Shown here piece by piece: positions 5,901-10,962 of a stretch of DNA of 10,962 nt. The notes under the pieces were generated by a model. That model had not been told where the DNA came from, did no database searches, and saw nothing but the letters and a program-made list of their open reading frames with translations. Made by a program: the position numbers and the translations under genes. Origin of the DNA: Methanosphaera sp. rholeuAM6 (GTDB lineage Archaea; Methanobacteriota; Methanobacteria; Methanobacteriales; Methanobacteriaceae); assembly GCA_003266105.1 (NCBI GenBank), contig MVAA01000078.1:1-10962 (forward strand), read 5' to 3'. The first letter of the stretch is position 1; the number at the start of each line of letters is the position of its first letter.

Positions 5901-5938
5901 GAAAAAACACAACAGGATTACTTATTCCAGGTGATTAT

Positions 5939-6721
5939 ATGGTTAGAATGAGCAAAGAATGGCCTGAAGAAGGTGACCTGATTGTTGGAACCGTTCATAA
6001 AGTTTTAGGTTACGGTGCATTTGCAAAATTAGAAGAATACGAAGGAAAAGAAGCATTTATTCACATATCCGAAGTATCTTCAGGTTGGGTTAAAAACATA
6101 AGAGATTTTGTAAGAGAAAACCAGAAAATTGTAGCACGTGTACTTAGAGTAAATCCTAAAAAGGGTCATGTTGACGCTTCACTCAAACGCATTCGTGAAG
6201 ATCAGAGAACCCGAAGAATTCAGCAGTGGAAAATAGAACAGAAGGCAGAAAAATTATTGGAAATATCCGCAAAATCCATAAACAAAACATTGGATGAAGC
6301 ATATGAAGAGGTAGGATATCTGATAATGGATGAATTCGGAGACCTGTATGAAGGATTTGAATTAGCGTCTGATGAGGGTGAAGAAGTTTTATTAGCAATA
6401 GATGTCGATGAACAATGGGCAAAAACTATAACTGATGTAGCTAAGAAAAACATTTCAACTCCGGAAGTGCAAATCACAGGTTATGTTGACATAACCTCAT
6501 ACAAGTCAAATGGTGTAGAAATAATCGTCAATGCCCTGGAATCTATAGAATCCGATAATGTTGAAGTTCAATGTGTTGGAGCACCTAAATACAGAGTGAT
6601 GGTCACAGCACCAGATTACCCTACAGCCGAGAAAATATTAAAGGAATCGGCTGAAAAATGTATAGGAATGATTGAAGAAAATGATGGAGAAGGAAGCTTC
6701 CATCGTGAATTGGATGAATAA
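5939..6721 (+). CDS. eif2a: Translation initiation factor aIF2, alpha subunit
   Basis: This 260-residue protein is the alpha subunit of the heterotrimeric aIF2, which brings initiator Met-tRNA to the small ribosomal subunit. Residues about 11-84 form an S1-type OB fold, with Tyr-Gly-Ala-Phe-Ala at 25-29, Phe-Ile-His-Ile-Ser at 40-44 and a closing Gly-His-Val-Asp-Ala-Ser-Leu. A helical domain (about 85-170) and an alpha-beta C-terminal domain (about 175-255) that contacts the gamma subunit follow. Ser47-Ser48 lie in the region matching the regulatory serine of eukaryotic eIF2-alpha; whether they are phosphorylated here is unknown. AGGTGA at 5929-5934 supports ATG 5939 over Met4. A T10 tract follows the gene, ending the rpl44e-rps27e-aIF2a unit. 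Confidence 0.97.
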   Translation: MVRMSKEWPEEGDLIVGTVHKVLGYGAFAKLEEYEGKEAFIHISEVSSGWVKNIRDFVRENQKIVARVLRVNPKKGHVDASLKRIREDQRTRRIQQWKIEQKAEKLLEISAKSINKTLDEAYEEVGYLIMDEFGDLYEGFELASDEGEEVLLAIDVDEQWAKTITDVAKKNISTPEVQITGYVDITSYKSNGVEIIVNALESIESDNVEVQCVGAPKYRVMVTAPDYPTAEKILKESAEKCIGMIEENDGEGSFHRELDE

Positions 6722-6755
6722 CATCCATCACAAATTCCTATCCAAAACAATTTAC

Positions 6756-6765
6756 TTTTTTTTTT
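6756..6765 (+). terminator. T10 terminator after aIF2-alpha
   Basis: An uninterrupted run of ten T lies 35 nt past the aIF2-alpha stop codon, the longest T-run in the window. It is a good archaeal terminator and isolates the next gene. The remaining DNA to 6838 is A-rich and must hold that gene's promoter, but no single TATA box stands out. Confidence 0.65.
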
Positions 6766-6852
6766 AACACAAAAAACATAAGAAGCATAAAAAAAACATA
6801 AAAATACTATTTTTACATAAATACTTAAAACTACTTTTGGAGGAACGCTTTT

Positions 6853-7827
6853 ATGCAGATAGAAGATATTAGTCCGCAATACCACACAATCAAAGCCTTC
6901 AGATTCACGGACAACACAGTACTTGAAAACGTGAAGGTGGAATACCTGACTTTTGGAACACCCGAATATGATCAGGAAAGCAGGATAACAAATGCAATAA
7001 TCTACTTTCATGGAACAAGCGGAAACTACGCGTCAATAAAAAGAATAAAGGAGGCAATAGGAAAAGACCTGCCATTTGACACGGACAGGTTCTTCTTCGT
7101 ATCATTATCCGCATTGGGAACACCGGGAAGCTCCTCGCCAAGTACCGATAAGCTATACAACAAATACCCGCAATACTGCATCCTGGACATGGTGAACTTC
7201 TGCAGGACATTTCTGAGGGAGGCATTGAACATAGAAAAACCGTTGGGACTGATAGGTAACTCGATGGGAGGATTTGAAGTGCTTACATGGGCTGCAACAT
7301 ACCCCGACGAAGCGGCGTTCATAATATCCCTCGTTAGCAGTTACAAGGTTGGCGGACAGAACTACGTTCTCGGAAAGCTGATGAACGACATCATAGAATC
7401 CGACCCCGATTTCAACAATCCCGAAGCCCAAATGAAACGTTCACTAAAGCTTTCCAGCAAGGCAATGTACTCCTTCGGACTGTCAAGACAATACTATATG
7501 GACCTGTCAAAGCAAGAGATAAACGCTTACATGGACGAATTTGCACTGGAGGATTCACAGGAAAACGTTTATGACGCATACTACCGAAACAGGGCGGCCA
7601 TAAACTATGATATCTCAGACAGGCTCAAAAACATCAGGGCTAAGACACTGATTGTGGCCATACATGAGGACCAGTACTTCCCGCCACGGCTGGATGCAAT
7701 ACCAATGAACGGCATGATAGAGGATTCCAGACTCGTAGTATTCAATTCCTACATGGGACATATCGGTTCGGGGCAGCTGACAAAAATTATGGATGAACTG
7801 GAGGAATTCATGTCAGAATTCAAATAA
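6853..7827 (+). CDS. Alpha/beta hydrolase of the homoserine O-acetyltransferase (MetX)-like family
   Basis: This 324-residue protein has an alpha/beta-hydrolase layout: an oxyanion loop His53-Gly-Thr-Ser-Gly, a nucleophile elbow Gly-Asn-Ser137-Met-Gly-Gly, the acid Asp273 in His-Glu-Asp-Gln-Tyr-Phe-Pro-Pro, and the base His303. The stretch Phe-Asp-Thr-Asp-Arg-Phe-Phe at 75-81 followed by Leu-Gly-Thr-Pro-Gly-Ser-Ser matches the MetX fold. True MetX enzymes have Gly-Gly-Ser-Met-Gly-Gly at the elbow and Gly-His-Asp-Ala-Phe at the histidine; here these are Gly-Asn-Ser and Gly-His-Ile-Gly-Ser. So the reaction may be a different acyl transfer or ester hydrolysis. GGAGG at 6839-6843 (spacer 9) supports the start. 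It has its own upstream terminator and splits aIF2-alpha from nop10. Confidence 0.85.
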   Translation: MQIEDISPQYHTIKAFRFTDNTVLENVKVEYLTFGTPEYDQESRITNAIIYFHGTSGNYASIKRIKEAIGKDLPFDTDRFFFVSLSALGTPGSSSPSTDKLYNKYPQYCILDMVNFCRTFLREALNIEKPLGLIGNSMGGFEVLTWAATYPDEAAFIISLVSSYKVGGQNYVLGKLMNDIIESDPDFNNPEAQMKRSLKLSSKAMYSFGLSRQYYMDLSKQEINAYMDEFALEDSQENVYDAYYRNRAAINYDISDRLKNIRAKTLIVAIHEDQYFPPRLDAIPMNGMIEDSRLVVFNSYMGHIGSGQLTKIMDELEEFMSEFK

Positions 7828-7859
7828 AACAGAGACATACATTGCAAGTGTAAAATATT

Positions 7860-7880
7860 ATTATTCAACAACAGAATAAT
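7860..7880. repeat. Inverted repeat between the hydrolase gene and nop10
   Basis: ATTATTC at 7860-7866 pairs with GAATAAT at 7874-7880 across a 7-nt loop. No T-run follows, so it is not a clear terminator. It lies just upstream of the candidate nop10 promoter. Confidence 0.35.
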
Positions 7881-7890
7881 CAAACTAAAA

Positions 7891-7900
7891 ACTTTAAGTA
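7891..7900 (+). promoter_or_regulatory. Candidate TATA box for a leaderless nop10-PAC2 transcript
   Basis: ACTTTAAGTA is centred about 27 nt before the nop10 ATG at 7923, the distance at which archaeal transcription starts on the start codon itself. It is preceded by an A-run that could serve as BRE. No Shine-Dalgarno sequence is visible before the ATG, which agrees with a leaderless mRNA. Confidence 0.35.
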
Positions 7901-7922
7901 AAAGCAGCCGAAATATAATAAT

Positions 7923-8093
7923 ATGAAATTTCAGATGAAAAGATGTAAGCTTTGCAAGGAATATACACTACAGGAAAGATGTCCACAATGCAATGAGAAG
8001 ACGGGAATAATATATCCTGCAAGATACTCTCCACAGGACAAATACGGAAAATATAGGAGAATATTAAAAAAACAACAACAAGGAGAAAACTAG
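7923..8093 (+). CDS. nop10: Nop10, H/ACA ribonucleoprotein subunit (rRNA pseudouridylation)
   Basis: This 56-residue protein has the zinc ribbon of archaeal Nop10: Cys8, Cys11, Cys20 and Cys23, with Lys-Glu-Tyr-Thr-Leu between the pairs. It then has the linker Pro-Ala-Arg-Tyr-Ser-Pro-Gln-Asp-Lys-Tyr-Gly-Lys-Tyr-Arg-Arg at 32-46 that packs against the Cbf5 catalytic domain. Nop10 is needed with Cbf5, L7Ae and Gar1 for guide-directed pseudouridine formation in rRNA. The start at 7923 gives Met-Lys-Phe-Gln-Met-Lys-Arg-Cys, matching the family N-terminus; the internal Met5 is less likely. The gene stops 3 nt before the PAC2 start. In related archaea nop10 follows aIF2-alpha directly. Confidence 0.95.
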   Translation: MKFQMKRCKLCKEYTLQERCPQCNEKTGIIYPARYSPQDKYGKYRRILKKQQQGEN

Positions 8094-8096
8094 AAA

Positions 8097-8876
8097 ATGA
8101 CAGATAAAAATATAATAAAGGAAATAGAAGGAGTAGAACTGGACAATCCAATAGTACTGGAAGGACTTCCGGGAATAGGATTTGTAGGAAAATTTGCAGT
8201 AGACCAGATAATAAAGCATGCAAACGCAACAAAATTTGCAGAACTCAAATCCGACTACTTCCCGCCACAGGTAACAATGAAGGAAAACGGACTCATCGAA
8301 CACATGAAAAACGAATTCTACTACATTAAGCAATTCGGAGAAAAAAAACAGGACATAATCCTCTTAACAGGAAACACACAGGGATCAGACTTTGAAGGAC
8401 AAATAGAAATATGCAAAGTGCTCATGGAATACTTTGAAGATCTGGGGGCAAAGAAAATCTACACACTCGGAGGACTAGGAACAGGCGAACTGGTGGAAAA
8501 AAACAAGGTCTTTGTAGCAGCAAACAACAAGGAAATGCTTGACGAAGTGCTTAAGATAAAAAACATAGAAGTAAGAAAGGACGATGGCGGAGCAATAGTT
8601 GGAGCATCAGGACTGCTTCTATACTATGCCGAAGAAAAGGGCATGCCCGGACTTTGTCTGATGGGAGAAACGCCGGGATTCTTTGTGGACGCAAGTGCTG
8701 CCAAGGCAGTTCTTCTAGTGCTTTTCGAACTTCTTGACTTCAGCATTGACCTTTCCGAAATCGACGAACAGATAGAAATAGTAAACCAGAGAATAGAAGC
8801 ATCCCAGAAACTGCCTCCATTCGTAATGGACCAGCAGCATGTACAGACACCGGACGACCTGCAGTACATAGGATAA
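8097..8876 (+). CDS. PAC2 family protein (proteasome assembly chaperone-like)
   Basis: This 259-residue protein belongs to the archaeal PAC2 (COG2047) family, marked by Leu-Glu-Gly-Leu-Pro-Gly-Ile-Gly-Phe-Val-Gly at 21-31 and Gly-Gly-Leu-Gly-Thr-Gly-Glu at 125-131. Some archaeal members (PbaA/PbaB) bind the 20S proteasome, but the role of most is unproven. A charged helical segment at 198-218 could be a coiled coil. The C-terminus ends Gln-Tyr-Ile-Gly, with the tyrosine third from last. A proteasome-docking HbYX motif needs it second from last, so direct gate binding is doubtful. The only ribosome binding site, AGGAG at 8081-8085, lies within the last nop10 codons, so the pair is cotranscribed and perhaps translationally coupled. 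Confidence 0.9.
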   Translation: MTDKNIIKEIEGVELDNPIVLEGLPGIGFVGKFAVDQIIKHANATKFAELKSDYFPPQVTMKENGLIEHMKNEFYYIKQFGEKKQDIILLTGNTQGSDFEGQIEICKVLMEYFEDLGAKKIYTLGGLGTGELVEKNKVFVAANNKEMLDEVLKIKNIEVRKDDGGAIVGASGLLLYYAEEKGMPGLCLMGETPGFFVDASAAKAVLLVLFELLDFSIDLSEIDEQIEIVNQRIEASQKLPPFVMDQQHVQTPDDLQYIG

Positions 8877-8934
8877 AAGCTTCCAAAACCTCCCCACCAC
8901 AACTTCCCCATTATTCTTATTTTAAAGTGATAAC

Positions 8935-10095
8935 ATGATAATAAATGCAGACCTGCACGTGCACGGCAAATACTCGATGGCAACGTCTAAAAACATGACG
9001 CCAAAAACAATGGCGCATGAGGCACAGAAGAAAGGACTGGACATGATAGCAACCGGAGATGCCCTTCATTCAAAATGGCTCAGGCTGCTTGAAGAAACTC
9101 TCATGCCATACAACGACACGGGAATATACACAACAGAGGACACAAAGACAAAATTCATAACAACAGTCGAAGTCGAAGATAACCAGAGAATACATCATCT
9201 GATAATCATACCTTCAATAGAAACAGCATGGCAGATGAGGGACGAATTCAAAGCAAAAGACATTGACGCGGACGGAAGACCAAAACTGAGAATGAACGCA
9301 CAGGAAATAATGGACATCACACTAAGATACGATTGCATGATAGGACCTGCCCACATATTCACGCCATGGACGGGAATATACAAGTCATACGACACGATAA
9401 GAGAATGCTATGATGCAAGGCCCGACTTTGTGGAACTGGGACTATCAAGCGACACCTACCTTGCAGATGCGATAAAAGAGTTGCATGACTACACATATCT
9501 TACAAACTCGGATTCACATTCGCCGTGGCCGCACCGTATGGGAAGGGAATTCAACAGAATCGAAGTGGAAAAACTGTCATACAAATCGCTTTACATGGCA
9601 ATAAAAAACAACACGATAACAGAAAACTACGGCATAAACCCTAATATGGGAAAATATCATGAAACCGGATGCACAAGATGCTACAGAATCTACACAATAC
9701 GGGAGGCACAAAAAAGAAACATGAAATGCACATGTGGCGGAAGAATAAAAAAGGGCGTGAAAGCAAGGATAGACGAGCTTGCCACACCCGAAAAGAAGAG
9801 TCCCGAAAACAGGCCACCTTACCGGTACATACTGCCGTTGGCACAGCTTTTAAGCACTCTCTACAACAGGGGCATAACAACAAAATACGTTCAGACAAGA
9901 TACGACACTCTCATAAGAGAACATGACAATGAAATAGAAGTGCTGATAAACACACCAATAAGTCAGATAAAAAAAGACGACAGGGAACTTGCAAAGGTCA
10001 TAGAAAGCTACAGAACAAACAGTCTGGAAATAGAACCCGGACGTGGAGGACAATACGGTAAGGTAAGGCTAAAAAAAGAGAACGAGAAAGATTAA
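8935..10095 (+). CDS. PHP-domain endonuclease Q-like protein (TIGR00375 family)
   Basis: This 386-residue protein resembles archaeal endonuclease Q, which nicks DNA 5' of deaminated bases and abasic sites. The N-terminal PHP phosphoesterase domain shows metal ligands Asp-Leu-His8-Val-His10, Thr-Gly-Asp42-Ala-Leu-His45, Glu79, His140 in Gly-Pro-Ala-His, and Asp193-Ser-His195. A zinc site follows (Cys246, Cys249, Cys265, Cys267). The C-terminal part has Pro-Pro-Tyr-Arg-Tyr-Ile-Leu-Pro-Leu at 294-302 and ends with Pro-Gly-Arg-Gly-Gly-Gln-Tyr-Gly-Lys at 368-376, typical of the family. It is slightly shorter than the Pyrococcus enzyme, and I find no canonical PIP box. GTGAT at 8927-8931 is a weak ribosome binding site. 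Activity on deaminated DNA is inferred from the family. Confidence 0.85.
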   Translation: MIINADLHVHGKYSMATSKNMTPKTMAHEAQKKGLDMIATGDALHSKWLRLLEETLMPYNDTGIYTTEDTKTKFITTVEVEDNQRIHHLIIIPSIETAWQMRDEFKAKDIDADGRPKLRMNAQEIMDITLRYDCMIGPAHIFTPWTGIYKSYDTIRECYDARPDFVELGLSSDTYLADAIKELHDYTYLTNSDSHSPWPHRMGREFNRIEVEKLSYKSLYMAIKNNTITENYGINPNMGKYHETGCTRCYRIYTIREAQKRNMKCTCGGRIKKGVKARIDELATPEKKSPENRPPYRYILPLAQLLSTLYNRGITTKYVQTRYDTLIREHDNEIEVLINTPISQIKKDDRELAKVIESYRTNSLEIEPGRGGQYGKVRLKKENEKD

Positions 10096-10559
10096 ATGAT
10101 CACTTCCTCATAGACAATGTCCAAGGCCTTCGGAATGGCTTCACGAACACTGTCACTTAATCCGTATTCAACAAATGGTGAAGATACCTTCTCCGGCTGA
10201 CATGCAACGATAATGATTTCCACTTCTTCAAGCTCATCCAGGGGATCGGCCACTGAAACAGAATGCGGGTCCTGGTATTTGCCCTGTGGAACCTCCTCCT
10301 TGGAGAGTATTTTGATGTCGCCGGGCTTTCCGCCAAAGTTTGCAATGTCCAGTATTATAATCTTTTTCCACATTGGATTCGGCAACGAAAACAGGTAATG
10401 CGGAGCACTGGTACCTGCATCTATCGGCATGGTATTTTCAGGCAAAGGCCTTTTGTCCAACTGTTTTTCAAGCTCTTCAATACATGCAGGACCGAAACCG
10501 TCATCCTTAAAAAGCACGTTTCCGCATCCCACAACTAAAACTTCTGCATCATACGTCAT
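10092..10559 (-). CDS. frhD: Hydrogenase maturation protease, FrhD type
   Basis: With the start chosen here the protein has 155 residues. It is an HycI/HybD-type endopeptidase that clips the C-terminal tail of the NiFe large subunit after nickel insertion. The N-terminus has the family motif Gly-Cys-Gly-Asn-Val-Leu-Phe-Lys-Asp-Asp20-Gly-Phe-Gly. Asp71 (Ile-Leu-Asp-Ile) and His99 complete the expected nickel-sensing set. The Cys-Gln-Pro-Glu segment near 119 fits the FrhD branch, which serves the F420-reducing hydrogenase. I prefer ATG 10559 because GGTGAT on the minus strand (plus 10567-10572) lies 7 nt before it and the family starts near Tyr-Asp-Ala-Glu-Val. The upstream ATG at 10574 abuts a GAGGA motif and adds five residues. 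It converges on the EndoQ-like gene with a 4-bp overlap of stop codons. The frhA, frhG and frhB genes are not in view. Confidence 0.85.
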   Translation of the reverse strand: MTYDAEVLVVGCGNVLFKDDGFGPACIEELEKQLDKRPLPENTMPIDAGTSAPHYLFSLPNPMWKKIIILDIANFGGKPGDIKILSKEEVPQGKYQDPHSVSVADPLDELEEVEIIIVACQPEKVSSPFVEYGLSDSVREAIPKALDIVYEEVII

Positions 10560-10608
10560 TTTACTAATCACCATTCCTCTTTTATATTATTAATTTAAGT
10601 TACTTCTA

Positions 10609-10962
10609 TTATTTTATACTATTTGTACACGGACAGTAGCAACTTCTAAGCTTTTCTTCCTCGGCGTCACTAAGGGGTTCTTCAAGCCCGCAATAATACC
10701 ATGCAAGTTCATATTCACCGCTTTCAGGGTTTTCATACAAAGCATAACCCTCACAATCATCCCACATTAACATAATCCATCTATCAGTACCAAACGATGT
10801 TTTATAAACTTTACACACAAAGCGATTATTATCAACATCATCACTAAAATAAGCAAAACAATCGGGGATACTAAGCATTTGCTTAGGCGTCAAATCATCA
10901 TGCTCAAACTTATACCCGGACAACAAATCTTCAACCTCGCATAGACGCAAAGAACAAAAACG
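10609..10962 (-). CDS. Unrecognised cysteine-rich small protein, 5' end outside window
   Basis: I do not recognise this protein. The frame is open from the window edge to the stop at 10609, giving 117 visible residues. The first possible start in view is a TTG at 10950 with no ribosome binding site, so the real start probably lies outside. It is acidic and rich in aromatic residues (Trp-Ile-Met-Leu-Met-Trp and Ala-Trp-Tyr-Tyr-Cys). It carries nine cysteines, including Cys-x-Cys-x-Cys six residues before the end. The fold may be a small globular cytosolic protein; nothing suggests a membrane segment. The frhD-like gene follows 49 nt downstream on the same strand, so the two may share a transcript, although TATAAAATA (plus 10611-10619) at its 3' end could start a separate one. 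Confidence 0.65.
   Translation of the reverse strand, partial: RFCSLRLCEVEDLLSGYKFEHDDLTPKQMLSIPDCFAYFSDDVDNNRFVCKVYKTSFGTDRWIMLMWDDCEGYALYENPESGEYELAWYYCGLEEPLSDAEEEKLRSCYCPCTNSIK
10611..10619 (-). promoter_or_regulatory. Candidate TATA box for the frhD-like gene
   Basis: On the minus strand TATAAAATA overlaps the stop region of the cysteine-rich gene, about 55 nt before the chosen frhD start. Transcription would begin near 10590 with a leader of about 30 nt containing the GGTGAT ribosome binding site. Confidence 0.3.

Noticed and set aside
8889..8895. CCTCCCC before the EndoQ-like gene as an anti-Shine-Dalgarno regulator
   Set aside because: The match to the 16S rRNA 3' end is too short, and the gene's own GTGAT site would pair only poorly with it.
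9641..9926. Overlapping 85-codon frames on both strands inside the EndoQ-like gene
   Set aside because: They shadow a well-supported coding sequence and show no family features.

Overview
This AT-rich window is from an archaeon, almost certainly a methanogen of the order Methanobacteriales. The signs are archaeal transcription factor S, PCNA, a Gins51-type GINS subunit, ribosomal proteins eL42 (L44e) and eS27, aIF2-alpha, Nop10, a PAC2-family protein, and a maturation protease of the F420-reducing hydrogenase (FrhD type). The low GC and the protein sequences suggest a Methanobrevibacter- or Methanosphaera-like lineage, but the genus cannot be fixed from the sequence alone.

Layout. At 1-288 is the 3' end of a Nudix hydrolase gene, followed by tfs (363-680) with a hairpin and T-runs behind it. 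Next come an unrecognised lysine-rich membrane protein (844-1671) and, on the opposite strand, an acyltransferase-3 membrane enzyme (1839-2882). The core is a run of information-processing genes on the plus strand: pcn (PCNA, GTG start), GINS (TTG start), then after a 372-bp AT-rich gap rpl44e, rps27e and aIF2-alpha. An alpha/beta hydrolase gene (6853-7827), set off by a T10 tract, separates aIF2-alpha from nop10. The nop10 gene (7923-8093) is short and sits 3 nt ahead of the PAC2 gene. A PHP-domain protein of the endonuclease Q / TIGR00375 type (8935-10095) follows. On the minus strand an frhD-like gene (10092-10559) converges on it with a 4-bp overlap, and a cysteine-rich unknown protein gene runs off the right edge.

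How the genes fit together. The pcn-GINS-rpl44e-rps27e-aIF2a-nop10-PAC2 neighbourhood is a known conserved archaeal cluster joining replication (sliding clamp, CMG helicase accessory) to ribosome and translation functions. The EndoQ-like nuclease adds DNA repair at its downstream end. The acyltransferase, the lysine-rich membrane protein and the alpha/beta hydrolase look like lineage-specific insertions. No mobile element, CRISPR array, tRNA or rRNA is visible.

I see no clearly new multi-gene system. The best leads are the EndoQ-like gene next to replication genes, the long charged linker of the GINS protein with a small hydrophobic island, three adjacent palindromes at the acyltransferase promoter, a strand-asymmetric A/C-rich stretch before pcn, and a dyad-rich intergenic region before rpl44e that could encode a small RNA or a long leader.
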